A stretch of DNA of 64,000 bases from an uncultured Shewanella sp. (GTDB lineage: Bacteria > Pseudomonadota > Gammaproteobacteria > Enterobacterales > Shewanellaceae): NCBI RefSeq assembly GCF_947501225.1, contig NZ_CANMUW010000002.1:186001-250000 (forward strand), given 5' to 3'. The number at the start of each line of letters is the position of its first letter. Within the stretch, counting starts at the first letter, position 1. The position numbers and the translations under genes were made by a program. Under the pieces are notes generated by a model, which saw only the letters and a program-made list of their open reading frames with translations, was not told the origin of the DNA and did no database searches. Positions 37,180-46,105 of the stretch are shown piece by piece.

Positions 37180-37839
37180 ATGCTGTCCCCTATCGATGTC
37201 CCCTTTGATTGCCGACATAGCTGTTGGTTTTGTGCAGAACCTTGTAACTGCACCTTCGAATACCACGCCACGGCGAGCACGCCTCATCAAAGCTTAACTA
37301 TCCCAGCCTGCAAAGAGTGTTTAACCCTGGCGAAACAGAATCGGTTAACGTCAATATGGGACTGCCGGATCGCGGTAAAAGATGAGCTTATGCGGATCTA
37401 TGCCAAACATCTCGCGATCGGCATCAACTGGACAGAGCAGGAGCTCATCGACTCGGAATTTTCATGTAAAGTTTTCGAAGGATTCAAGAAAAGTGCCTGG
37501 ATGATGTACCTCATCGCTAAAGAGAGAGTCAATGCACCGGGCTGGCCATTGAGTGTTGATGGTGTCCCACTGGATAACGGTAATCATGAACCGGGTTTCG
37601 AGTTTGATGGTGTCAAATACGCCTCACTTTCAAAGGCGGTGAATCATTACTCTCGCACCTTAGGACTAGATAAACTATTTTTTGAAGCCATATTGTCGCA
37701 GGTTGGACGAAGTCGGTTTGGCTACGCAGTCCGGATAAGCCGGATTAACATCGCATCAGATAAACGGGTCAAGCAGCAGGTGCTGAAAGATATCGCACTC
37801 GAGCAAGGCCAACCCCTGCACAGAGATACCTGGTTTTAA
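37180..37839 (+). CDS. Cysteine-rich protein of unknown function
   Basis: 219 residues. The N-terminal 50 residues carry CxxC (CWFCAEPCNC) and a second pair (PACKECL), a probable zinc ribbon or treble clef like those of HNH-type and RNA-binding proteins. The remainder is helical, then a MINNRLSRTLG-like region (KAVNHYSRTLGLDKLFFE) with basic C-terminus. I do not recognise the family. The ribosome site before ATG 37180 is poor, and the first Cys lies only 11 codons in, so the start is fairly safe. It ends before the convergent cheV. Confidence 0.72.
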   Translation: MLSPIDVPFDCRHSCWFCAEPCNCTFEYHATASTPHQSLTIPACKECLTLAKQNRLTSIWDCRIAVKDELMRIYAKHLAIGINWTEQELIDSEFSCKVFEGFKKSAWMMYLIAKERVNAPGWPLSVDGVPLDNGNHEPGFEFDGVKYASLSKAVNHYSRTLGLDKLFFEAILSQVGRSRFGYAVRISRINIASDKRVKQQVLKDIALEQGQPLHRDTWF

Positions 37840-37884
37840 TAAAAAGCTATAGTCTATTATGGCCAGCCAGCAGTACAGTACGGC

Positions 37885-38823
37885 TTAAACGATCTCTCTA
37901 AGCCTCTGCTGCACCACATCCACCAGTAGATCGGGTTGGAATTTTGAGATAAATCGATCACAACCCACTTTTTCGACCATGGCATTGTTAAAGCTACCAC
38001 TCAAGGAGGTGTTTAAGGTGATGAAGAGGTCACTCATACGCTTATCAGTTCTGATCTCATGTGTCAGTTTATAGCCATCCATCTCAGGCATTTCGGCATC
38101 GGTGATCAACATTAAGATCTCATCCTCAATAGTCTTGCCCTGATCACACCACTTCTTAAGAACATTGAGTGCCTGCAGCCCATCTGAAGTCTCTAAAACT
38201 TCGATCCCCAAAGGCTCTAATGTCTCTTTGATCTGACGGCGAGCGGTAGAGGAATCATCGGCAATCAATACCCTGCGTCCAGGCATCTCACTGACCAGGG
38301 ATTCATCTAGCACACCTTCAGATAAGCGAATATCGTAATGAATAATCTCTGCAAGCACCTTTTCAACATCGATAATCGAGACTAACTGGGTTTGACCACC
38401 AATCTCGATACGGGTGATAGCCGTTAGGTAGTTGTTAGCTCCGGCGCTTTTGGGAGGAGGTAAGATATCTCCCCAGGTCATATTAACAATATGCTCGACC
38501 TTTCCGACCCGAAAGCCCTGAACGCTTCTGTTGTACTCGGTAATGATTAGATTGGACTCTTGATCATCTGACATAGGTTGAAAACCGATGGCTGCACGCA
38601 GATCGATGACCGGAATGGATGAACCGCGAATATTGGCGACGCCACTGATATGAGGGTGACTGCCCGGCATGGCACTTAACACAGGAAGTTTAACAACCTC
38701 CTTGACTTTAAAGACATTAATTGCAAATAACTGAGTGGCGTTTATCCGAAACAATAAAAGCTCTAACCGATTCTCACCAACGAGTTGAGTACGCTGATCT
38801 ACTGAATCAAGAATTTTTGCCAT
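37885..38823 (-). CDS. cheV: Chemotaxis coupling protein CheV (CheW-receiver)
   Basis: 312 residues. The N-terminal CheW domain (about 20-165) links receptors to CheA (LLFRINATQLFAINVFKVKEVV, NIRGSSIPVIDLR). A C-terminal response-regulator receiver (about 180-312) has the phosphoacceptor Asp in ITDAEMPEMDGY, the acidic DD pair in IADDSST and a Lys in FISKFQP. CheV modulates receptor coupling by phosphorylation and is common in Shewanella and Vibrio. It stands alone with a large AT-rich upstream region. Confidence 0.94.
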   Translation of the reverse strand: MAKILDSVDQRTQLVGENRLELLLFRINATQLFAINVFKVKEVVKLPVLSAMPGSHPHISGVANIRGSSIPVIDLRAAIGFQPMSDDQESNLIITEYNRSVQGFRVGKVEHIVNMTWGDILPPPKSAGANNYLTAITRIEIGGQTQLVSIIDVEKVLAEIIHYDIRLSEGVLDESLVSEMPGRRVLIADDSSTARRQIKETLEPLGIEVLETSDGLQALNVLKKWCDQGKTIEDEILMLITDAEMPEMDGYKLTHEIRTDKRMSDLFITLNTSLSGSFNNAMVEKVGCDRFISKFQPDLLVDVVQQRLREIV

Positions 38824-39549
38824 AATACAACTCTCAAGGTGAAGGAATGATGATTAGCATCCAAAATAATCTTTCTTAATTATAGTCTTTATCTTAATCC
38901 CATAACTGAGTTACAGATCTAATTAAAACAAATACGCACACTAGCACTTTAGAAATTGAAAAGGCTACTGTTTTGCTATTATCGGCAGAGCCGGGATAAT
39001 TCCGACCACAATCTCCATGATTGTATGACACAACTCTTCGGCGGTCACCAGATTACAGAGAAAACAGCTAGTGCCCACATAGGCAAAAATATTCACAAAC
39101 TCTATCACTTATAATCATAAGTGACAGTATTTGTAACCAAAATCGCCGCAATCAACCATACAAGAGAGCCTTTAATATAGGAGTTGACAAGCACAGTATT
39201 GCCGATATAATAGCCAGCGATTTTGAGATACCCTTGTAATTTTCTTTTGTTAGTCCGACTCCTCTCGTCACCGCCTCACAAAATACATTAATACGCTCGG
39301 TTCAACATCTAACGGCTCGTCATTTTACTGTCATACATTTATGATTTACTTTGACTCAATCCAGCATATCCGAATCGCATATGTTACAAACGTTAACAAA
39401 TGCAATTTATATAAATGCTTGATTACGCCGTTAAAGATGAGTAATCTCGATATACACACAAGCTTCATCTTTCGCAAAAAATGCTAAGGATATTTTATAG
39501 TTAAATAGACGCTGTAAAAATTACAGCCAGATAAAAAGGAATATGACAT
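38824..39549. other. Large AT-rich intergenic region upstream of cheV and a small ORF
   Basis: 726 bases. Minus-strand side: the cheV promoter region. Plus-strand side: the leader of the small ORF at 39550. No tRNA or CRISPR-like repeat is visible, and no reading frame over 50 codons has a start and ribosome site. AT-richness and length suggest multiple promoters or a remnant of lost genes, but nothing is demonstrable. Confidence 0.4.
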
Positions 39550-39723
39550 ATGTCGTACAATATTAATGGTCATGAGATCACAGTAAATTTCCCGGTAGAC
39601 TCTATCTCTCTAAATAAGTCTTCTATCGCTTTCACCGATAGCCAAGGGAAGAACAGACAAACGTTTTCTAAACGCACCGAAGCGTTATCGTTTATGAAAT
39701 GGCTTCTATCCGGTAACAAATAA
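39550..39723 (+). CDS. Small protein of 57 residues, unknown
   Basis: A 57-residue frame starts at ATG 39550 with AAGGA 10 bases upstream and ends at TAA. It begins MSYNINGHEITVNFPVDSIS and ends EALSFMKWLLSGNK, with a basic middle (KNRQTFSKRTE). It reads as a compact soluble domain with normal composition. It lies in a 1.2 kb gap, and the good ribosome site argues it is real. No family or function is recognised. Confidence 0.6.
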   Translation: MSYNINGHEITVNFPVDSISLNKSSIAFTDSQGKNRQTFSKRTEALSFMKWLLSGNK

Positions 39724-40031
39724 AGGATAGATAACCTTCATTAACAGGAATCTGTTCGTCATACAAAATGTAATAACAACAGTAAAAACAATGCCAATCG
39801 ATACACTTCCTCTCACTGGTATCGAGTGACCCTTCTATCGAAAGCAGGGAACAGGTAGGACTGACATCATATGGTCAGCTATCGGGCAGCAAGATAAGAT
39901 CTACCTTTGGTTCAGGCTGTATCAATTTCACAGATACCAAGCCTGACCAAATGGTAAAAACTTCAAGTAATATTCATCACAACTTCCACTTCATACCCGG
40001 TTCAACGGGACAATTAAGTTTTGTCATCTGC
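39724..40031. other. Intergenic stretch after the small ORF
   Basis: 308 bases between the small ORF and the desulfhydrase-like gene's 3' end. It contains only a short CGATAC/GTATCG dyad (39799-39824). Nothing else is supported. Confidence 0.35.
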
Positions 40032-40952
40032 TTAATCAGCAAATTTTCGCTGGTAACGAGGTAGCATACTGATATTTCCCAGTAGCCCCCCTTGATGAAT
40101 ATAGATAATCGGCGTCCTATCCCCGCTGCTTTTCAGGTAGTGCTCGAGTGCCATCCAACCTAACGGATCATAGAGCAGTTCAAACTCGATACCTGTACTG
40201 CACACCCGTTTCCACATCTCAAAGAACTCCCGATAAAGCTTACCGAAATGATACTTCTTAGGCATGGCAACAATTTCAGGATGATGGTGCGTCTCATCAC
40301 TTAACGCTTTAAATTGCAACTTCAGATAGTCATCTCCTCCGACAGCGGCACACGTTAACACCCTTATTGCAGCTCCCCGCTCCACGAAGTATTTGTTAAG
40401 AAATAACGCCGTTGTACCGGTACCTGAGGGCAGGAACACGATAAGAGAGGAGAGCCCCCGCTGTTTAAACCAAGCACGGATCTCCTCTGCGAGTTTAAAT
40501 ACACCATATTCAGCATAACTACATCGTCCCCCTTCGGGGACAAATACCGCCTGCTTCTGTGTAGGTAATACCTGCTCCTGAATATAGGTTAAGCTATCGC
40601 GTCCCTCTCTATCATCTGTCTCGCTAAGATCTATGATGTTTGCGCCATTTTTACAGGCTGCGGCATAGTTTCCCTGACTCTGGGTTTTGATATGAGAGGC
40701 GATATGGTCGACATAAAAATCCAGCTGCCAGCCCCTCATCTTGGCCAGTGCAGACATAGAATAGAGCGAATTTGCCTGAGCAGAGCCGTAGCCGATCAAT
40801 TTATCAACGCCCGGAAAATCATGTTCAAGAAAATAGGCAAACTTACGCGCCTTATTACCGGAAAACTCCGGATGAAGCAGGTCATCTCTCTTAACGAAGA
40901 TCTCTCTGTCAAACATCTCGATGGCGTCGACCGGAGTATGGCTTAATCTCAT
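40032..40952 (-). CDS. PLP-dependent ACC deaminase / D-cysteine desulfhydrase family enzyme
   Basis: 306 residues of the fold-type II PLP family. The PLP lysine is Lys34 in SGNKARKFAYFL, and the phosphate-binding loop is FLPSGTGTTALFL. This family includes bacterial D-cysteine desulfhydrase and 1-aminocyclopropane-1-carboxylate deaminase; specificity cannot be decided here, as key residues differ only subtly. The order of motifs is complete but the chain is shorter than DcyD (328). No neighbouring cystine transporter is present, which weakens the desulfhydrase assignment. Confidence 0.85.
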   Translation of the reverse strand: MRLSHTPVDAIEMFDREIFVKRDDLLHPEFSGNKARKFAYFLEHDFPGVDKLIGYGSAQANSLYSMSALAKMRGWQLDFYVDHIASHIKTQSQGNYAAACKNGANIIDLSETDDREGRDSLTYIQEQVLPTQKQAVFVPEGGRCSYAEYGVFKLAEEIRAWFKQRGLSSLIVFLPSGTGTTALFLNKYFVERGAAIRVLTCAAVGGDDYLKLQFKALSDETHHHPEIVAMPKKYHFGKLYREFFEMWKRVCSTGIEFELLYDPLGWMALEHYLKSSGDRTPIIYIHQGGLLGNISMLPRYQRKFAD

Positions 40953-41153
40953 AATAATTTAACCTGAATTTATATATCGGAGAGTTTATCACTCCCCCGC
41001 AGCGGGCAAAACCACTAAAATCTGGTGTTTTTCGCTATAAACAGTTTTACAACAAACAAAAATAACTTTAATTTCAGCAGCATAACTAGTTGGCATATTT
41101 CTAGCTTACTATCTTATAGCGCATCCTTTTTTTGCCCTTATGAGGAGTATTTA

Positions 41154-41561
41154 ATGGCAGTATTACGTTTGATCTTTAACATTGCATGGTTTGTTCTTGG
41201 CGGGTTTGTAATGGGGTTAGCATGGTGGATAGCAGGCTTACTCTGCTACATCAGTATTATCGGCATTCCATTCGGTCGCGCCTGCTTTGTGATAGGTGAA
41301 ATGACTTTCTGGCCCTTCGGTCAGGATCATATGAGTCGTAAGAGTCTCACCGGCGTCGAAGATCTGGGTACAGGGGCCTTTGGCACCGTGGGGAATATCA
41401 TCTGGTTCCTGCTATTTGGGATCTGGCTGGCGATAGGACACATTACTCACGCGTTAGCCTGTTTCGTTACCATTATCGGGATCCCCTTCGGTATTCAGCA
41501 CCTGAAGCTGGCGATTTTAAGCTTAACCCCTATCGGACAAACCGTTGTCACTAAGGCATAA
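41154..41561 (+). CDS. yccF: YccF domain inner-membrane protein
   Basis: About 135 residues (E. coli YccF 148), with two similar halves each carrying IIGIPFG after a hydrophobic helix: an internal duplication with four membrane helices. ATG 41154 has GAGGAG at correct spacing; an upstream in-frame stretch lacks one. Family function is unknown. A plus-strand terminator follows. Confidence 0.92.
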   Translation: MAVLRLIFNIAWFVLGGFVMGLAWWIAGLLCYISIIGIPFGRACFVIGEMTFWPFGQDHMSRKSLTGVEDLGTGAFGTVGNIIWFLLFGIWLAIGHITHALACFVTIIGIPFGIQHLKLAILSLTPIGQTVVTKA

Positions 41562-41576
41562 CTCTCACTCAGACAC

Positions 41577-41604
41577 GCCGAGTTATCTTTTAACTCGGCA
41601 TTTT
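41577..41604 (+). terminator. Terminator after yccF
   Basis: GCCGAGTTA / TAACTCGGC with a five-base loop, followed by ATTTT. It lies 15 bases after the yccF stop codon. Confidence 0.82.
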
Positions 41605-41619
41605 ACCCACTAAATACAT

Positions 41620-42432
41620 CTACTTACTGCCAGCTTTCACCTCTGACATGTATCCATCCAGAATCGATTTTTCATCGATCTTTGATAAACCGGTATTAAA
41701 TATATCCCGCCAATAATGGCCTTCCGGCGTATTTTTGAACGCAATAAACATCTGCTTATCTTCCAGGGTCTTCTTGTTTATCTGTAATTTTCCGGCAAGT
41801 GGTTTCAACTTCTTTTGAGATAATAGATAACCAAAGACATGCAGATCTATGACCGCTGCATCGATTCTGGCCGTTGCGACCTTTTTGACGTTATGCTCAT
41901 CTGAATTAACAACTTCGACATTTTGAGTGCCAAGTTTAATCATGGCATCGAGTTCGGCAGTGTTTCTATAATCCCTGACCACACCGAGTCGGTACTGATT
42001 AAGATCGGCCAAGCTTGACCAGCTGATGGGGTGCTGGTGCTGCTCAACTAATCCCAACGGGCTGGCTCCAAGCGGGTTTGAGAAGATAAACTCATCTGTC
42101 GGATAGCTGTAGGCCGGCAGGTAGCCGATATACTCAGAACCGGCGCGATTGACCAACCTTATCGCTCTGCTCCAGGGGAAAAAGCCGACTTTCAGTTCAT
42201 GTCCTACCGCTCTTATCGCGGCGCGGGCAATCGCAATTGTTGCTCCCTGCTCTTTTAAGGTACTGCCTGAATAGGGCGGCCAGTGAAGTGAGGTCAGATA
42301 GAGGGTATCGGCTTTTGCAGCAGACATGGCTAAAGTTCCGCTGAGCAGCATAAGCTGACACAGAATAACGATAAACCACCTGCTCGTGCGCACGCCAACT
42401 ATCACTCGCTTCACCCGGAGCTCATGTCCCAT
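41620..42432 (-). CDS. Periplasmic amino-acid-type solute-binding protein (SBP_bac_3)
   Basis: 270 residues. A signal sequence (WFIVILCQLMLLSGTLAMSAAKA) precedes a family 3 binding-protein fold. The mature start LYLTSLHWPPYSG matches the ligand-pocket opening, with later DLNQYRLGVVRDY and RIDAAVIDLHVFGYLL. Such proteins bind amino acids for ABC uptake, but in Shewanella many stand alone, as here, without permease or ATPase. It could instead be a sensory binding protein. AGGAG upstream supports ATG 42432. Confidence 0.82.
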   Translation of the reverse strand: MGHELRVKRVIVGVRTSRWFIVILCQLMLLSGTLAMSAAKADTLYLTSLHWPPYSGSTLKEQGATIAIARAAIRAVGHELKVGFFPWSRAIRLVNRAGSEYIGYLPAYSYPTDEFIFSNPLGASPLGLVEQHQHPISWSSLADLNQYRLGVVRDYRNTAELDAMIKLGTQNVEVVNSDEHNVKKVATARIDAAVIDLHVFGYLLSQKKLKPLAGKLQINKKTLEDKQMFIAFKNTPEGHYWRDIFNTGLSKIDEKSILDGYMSEVKAGSK

Positions 42433-42563
42433 CTAAAGAGTACTCCTACTCAGTATAGTCGCTATACCGGCTGCGCAAATTATGCTTTGTTACAATTGTT
42501 GGCTGGTCTACCGGCATCTGAAAATGAGACAGTACCATTCAGCAACAAAGGTAAGGAGTCCCT

Positions 42564-42791
42564 ATGTTACGTAAAACGTTGATAACAATAGCGGGTGGTG
42601 TACTCACCATAGCCGGCGCGGCGTTAATCATTTTACCCGGGCCTGCCTGGTTACTGCTCCCCATAGGTTTAGCCATCTTGAGCATGGAATATCCGTGGGC
42701 CAAGGTGTGGCTACGCAAGAGTCAACGCCAACTCAATGCTTCGGCCGCCTGGCTCGATAGAAAAATTCTATTAAGAAAAATGAAATCCTGA
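42564..42791 (+). CDS. PGPGW-type small transmembrane protein
   Basis: 75 residues. Two hydrophobic helices flank the ILPGPAWLLLPIGLAIL block that defines the PGPGW family, whose function is unknown. The C-terminal tail is basic (WLRKSQRQLN, RKILLRKMKS), so it probably faces the cytosol. AAGGAG precedes ATG 42564. Confidence 0.82.
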   Translation: MLRKTLITIAGGVLTIAGAALIILPGPAWLLLPIGLAILSMEYPWAKVWLRKSQRQLNASAAWLDRKILLRKMKS

Positions 42792-42798
42792 TCTGCAG

Positions 42799-42817
42799 TT
42801 CGCCGGATATCGGCGAA
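42799..42817. repeat. Perfect hairpin after the PGPGW gene
   Basis: TTCGCCG / CGGCGAA with a five-base loop, eight bases past the stop codon. No T-tract; a weaker AGGCTG/CAGCCT hairpin follows at 42842-42859. A non-canonical 3' end is possible. Confidence 0.5.
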
Positions 42818-43021
42818 GATCACAAAAAAGACAATCTTTTGAGGCTGCACAAACAGCCTGCCTGATAATTACAATTCGAACCGAGACATTCTTCACGAAA
42901 ACCCAATCCAAATCCACGATAGTCCTCATCGAAACAAAGCGTTATCTATGTTCCGTCCAGATTAATAAGATACCCACATCAAATAACCACATGAAAAACG
43001 TGTCTTAATGTGAGGTCTAAA

Positions 43022-44014
43022 ATGAAACTACTCTCCCCTCTTTCTCTGGCAATCATGGCAGCCATGAGTGCTGCACCGGCCATAGCAAAAGAGCCGATCG
43101 AAATAATTAAGCCTGCAAAGATCACCGCACCAGAAAAAGTTGAGTTAGGTAAGATGCTGTTCTTCGAGCCAAGGCTATCGAAGTCGGGCTTCATCTCCTG
43201 CAACTCATGCCATAACCTGTCACTTGGCGGTGTAGATGCGCTTCCAACCTCAATCGGCCACAACTGGCAAGAGGGCCCGATAAACTCCCCTACCGTATTG
43301 AATGCCGAGTATGGTCTGGCGCAATTTTGGGATGGCCGGGCGAAAGATCTTAAGGAGCAAGCCGGCGGGCCAATCGCTAACCCGGGGGAGATGGGCTACA
43401 CCCACGAACTTGCCGTCTCAACCGTGAACTCTATGCCGGCCTATCAGGCAAAGTTTGAAGCCATCTATGGTAAAAACTCGGTTAACATCGACAATATCAC
43501 CGACGCCATCGCCGAATTTGAGAAGACCCTGGTGACACCAAACAGCCCATTCGATCTATACCTTCAGGGTGATCAGACTGCTATCACCAGTGAAGCTAAA
43601 GCGGGTTATCAGCTATTTAAAAGCAGAGGCTGCACCAGCTGTCATAATGGACCGGCTGTTGGGGGCACCATGTATATGAAGATGGGGCTGGTGAAGCCGT
43701 TTCACACCGACAACCCGGCAGAGGGGCGTATCGCAGTTACCGGAAATGCAGCCGACAAATATGTGTTCAAGGTACCGACACTGCGCAATATCGAATTAAC
43801 TTACCCCTACTTTCATGATGGGGCGACCTGGACCTTAGAGGAAGCGGTGAACACAATGGCAGATATCCAACTCGGCCAGCAGTTATCTGAAAAAGAGACT
43901 CATGAGATGGTAGCATTCCTTAAGTCCCTGACCGGAGAGCAGCCTGAGATAGTACTGCCGATCCTGCCGCCGTCGAATGCTAATACACCTAAGCCAGTGC
44001 CTTTTGAGAAATAG
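43022..44014 (+). CDS. ccpA: Di-haem cytochrome c peroxidase
   Basis: About 330 residues with a signal peptide (LSLAIMAAMSAAPAIA). Two haem c sites: CNSCH (60-64, high-spin peroxidatic haem) and CTSCH (204-208, electron-transfer haem). The distal part has TLRNIELTYPYFHDG with a likely axial ligand region. It reduces hydrogen peroxide in the periplasm using electrons from small cytochromes. ATG 43022 follows TGAGG. The gene has no partner, as in other Shewanella. Confidence 0.95.
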   Translation: MKLLSPLSLAIMAAMSAAPAIAKEPIEIIKPAKITAPEKVELGKMLFFEPRLSKSGFISCNSCHNLSLGGVDALPTSIGHNWQEGPINSPTVLNAEYGLAQFWDGRAKDLKEQAGGPIANPGEMGYTHELAVSTVNSMPAYQAKFEAIYGKNSVNIDNITDAIAEFEKTLVTPNSPFDLYLQGDQTAITSEAKAGYQLFKSRGCTSCHNGPAVGGTMYMKMGLVKPFHTDNPAEGRIAVTGNAADKYVFKVPTLRNIELTYPYFHDGATWTLEEAVNTMADIQLGQQLSEKETHEMVAFLKSLTGEQPEIVLPILPPSNANTPKPVPFEK

Positions 44015-44060
44015 CGTTAATTAACTGACAGAGAGCTTCATCGCAGGCTCTCTGTAAAGC

Positions 44061-44090
44061 AAAACGCCGGCACATTGCCGGCGTTTTATA
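44061..44090. terminator. Bidirectional terminator between ccpA and a convergent hypothetical
   Basis: AAAACGCCGGC / GCCGGCGTTTT with a five-base loop. The tails are TTTTATAT (plus) and TTTTGC (minus). Confidence 0.87.
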
Positions 44091-44104
44091 TATAGGCAGC
44101 TCTT

Positions 44105-44461
44105 TTAACCAACAAGCTTTAATGGAAGACTATTAAAACGTTCAATAATCGCCAGCAGTACCCCCTGGCGACGCATATTGTCCATCACTCCGGGGCTAAA
44201 ACGTTCTAGTCGCGTCATGGCAGTCAGCAGTAACTTACACTCATGCAGCGTCGCATCGGCGATATACTCCGGCCTGTCAACTAAATGACTATTTTGGTAC
44301 CAATCGGCCCATTTGAATTCGCTTAACAGCATTGAGTCCTTAGCTAGATCATCCATAAACTCATTAATGCGACAGACCGAAATGGGTCGCTCTCCACATG
44401 CTAAATCATTAACGTATTTAGTATAAAGAGTCGATGTATGCTTCATAAATTGATGGTTCAT
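44105..44461 (-). CDS. Hypothetical protein, possibly DUF6508-like
   Basis: 118 residues, helical. The C-terminal half (LLTAMTRLERFSPGVMDNMRRQGVLLAIIERFNSL) resembles a small proteobacterial family that I believe is DUF6508, with low certainty. It contains WADWYQ and two Cys near the N-terminus. No signal peptide. GGAGGTG before ATG 44461 is a strong ribosome site. Function unknown. Confidence 0.62.
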   Translation of the reverse strand: MNHQFMKHTSTLYTKYVNDLACGERPISVCRINEFMDDLAKDSMLLSEFKWADWYQNSHLVDRPEYIADATLHECKLLLTAMTRLERFSPGVMDNMRRQGVLLAIIERFNSLPLKLVG

Positions 44462-44920
44462 CTAACACCTCCAAGGAGCTCGGAATACTCAGTGTTATGT
44501 AATACATATCGGCATATTCATAACACTCTGTAGTGTTTAAATAGGTGCTGCATATGCCGTACCACTCATCCGAGTTTTTTAATCTGACACCGATTATACC
44601 GGTACTAATCTGTACTCAAACTTAACGGTATGCCATATGGATAAAGAGAGGGGTTAAATATAACTCTTACTATACAATCATTTAAAAATATCGATTGAAT
44701 GCAAAATCTTTATACTTGATGGGTAACAAAATGAGTAAACAAGCCGACCGCCCCCCAGGGTAATGGCGTCGTTGCTCCCGATTCCCACTTTGCCATGAAA
44801 TTTGCAAAACCTTCTATACACTGAAAAAGCCAACACGTGGCTGAGGGCTCGGGCATATGGAACGGGGCTTAATATTCCTGCAATTCGCCTTGTCGTTATC
44901 CTCTCAGGCTCCGCCTGGGA
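44462..44920. other. Intergenic stretch before the LysR gene
   Basis: 459 bases, AT-rich on the left. Near 44731 a start codon opens an 11-codon frame, and a shifted 22-codon piece (ending PSIH) follows; neither has family-like sequence. No terminator or tRNA is seen. The minus-strand promoter of the 44105 gene lies in the left part. Confidence 0.35.
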
Positions 44921-45814
44921 TTAAAATTTTGCGTCTGCAAACTCCTCCAGAATCAGCGCTGTAAATAATCTCCCCGCCTTGCCGAGCGGACGCTCCATAG
45001 TCGACACCAGCTGGGGGGTGAAGCTATATCGGCTCCCCCCTCTAAAATCGACCTCGACCAACTCTTTACGACTCAACTCTTCATTGATCAGAAAATCGGG
45101 CATCCAACCAAATCCAAGCCCCATCATCAATGCATTCTTCTTCATGATAAAACCGGACAGATAGAATACTTTATCGCCGCCAAACTGCAATTCGTCCCGA
45201 TAGCTGCTCTGCGGGGAGGAGTCTTCTATCGTCAACTCCACATGACGCTGCAGATCAAACAGGGACACATCTCTCTCGGCAGCGAGCGGATGATCGCGAC
45301 TAACCACAAGGACACTCTTAATATCCGGCAGCGCTTGAGCACGATAGTTTGGTCCGCTGCTGTACTCTTTTACCAACATAAGATCGGCATTGTCTCGTTC
45401 AAACCTGTCCTGAACCCCTCCCAGAAACTCCATATTTAACTGGATCTTGGTTGGGATCTGCTGTGATGCCATACGCTTGAGAGCTTTCATAATCGGCTCC
45501 ATCGGCAGGGCCCCATCAACCACCAATTCAAGTTTAGCTTCCCAGCCCTCACTGAATCTGCTTGCTAAATGTTCAATGTTTGCAAGGTTTTGCAGTAACT
45601 TTTGCCCCTCAGCCAGAATCACCTTTCCCTCAGGTGTTAATTCTGCCCGATACCGATCTCGACAAAATAGGTTTACACCTAAGTGCTGTTCGAGTTTTTT
45701 CACCTGATAACTCACCGCAGATTGCGCCTTATGCAATCGCTCTGCAGCCTTAGAAAAACTCCCCTCTTCGACCAAAATCTGCAGCAGTTTAAATGCATCA
45801 ACATCGACACGCAT
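44921..45814 (-). CDS. LysR-family transcriptional regulator, divergent from hppD
   Basis: About 297 residues. The N-terminal winged helix-turn-helix (about 5-62) reads ILVEEGSFSKAAERLHKAQS, followed by the linker and a periplasmic-binding-like effector domain (about 90-290). ATG 45814 has GAGAGGTGACT immediately upstream; longer reading frames are unsupported. It faces away from hppD across 291 bases, so it may regulate tyrosine/4-hydroxyphenylpyruvate catabolism, but no effector is known. Confidence 0.88.
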   Translation of the reverse strand: MRVDVDAFKLLQILVEEGSFSKAAERLHKAQSAVSYQVKKLEQHLGVNLFCRDRYRAELTPEGKVILAEGQKLLQNLANIEHLASRFSEGWEAKLELVVDGALPMEPIMKALKRMASQQIPTKIQLNMEFLGGVQDRFERDNADLMLVKEYSSGPNYRAQALPDIKSVLVVSRDHPLAAERDVSLFDLQRHVELTIEDSSPQSSYRDELQFGGDKVFYLSGFIMKKNALMMGLGFGWMPDFLINEELSRKELVEVDFRGGSRYSFTPQLVSTMERPLGKAGRLFTALILEEFADAKF

Positions 45815-46003
45815 AGTCACCTCTCCCAGTGTAAACCACACAATACAATCTAAAATTTAGATTATCTCCAAGGAATTATTATTCTTTTTTTTGCTGATTT
45901 GAGCAACTAAATTGATAGATAGATCACGAATTAACCGAAATTTGCCACCCCCATCGGATGTCGGCGGCCAGATAGTTAATTTACATGAATGACACTTTGA
46001 ACA

Positions 46004-46017
46004 TGTAACCCATTACA
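46004..46017. promoter_or_regulatory. Short dyad in the hppD upstream region
   Basis: TGTAA-CCCA-TTACA, about 90 bases before the hppD start. It differs from the TyrR box (TGTAAA-N6-TTTACA) in spacing and may be a LysR-type or other operator. Low certainty. Confidence 0.3.
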
Positions 46018-46105
46018 CCACTACTTTCACTTCGGGTGAAACGCACAGAGGCAAGCCATCGAAAGAGTGGCAGTAAGTAGTAATAAATAAAACGAGGACA
46101 AGATA

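Noticed and set aside
44731..44822. Two tiny frames that could be a broken gene
   Set aside because: Too short, no ribosome site, no family-like residues, and no matching piece elsewhere.
46004..46017. TGTAA-CCCA-TTACA as a TyrR box
   Set aside because: TyrR needs TGTAAA-N6-TTTACA; here the arms are only four bases apart.
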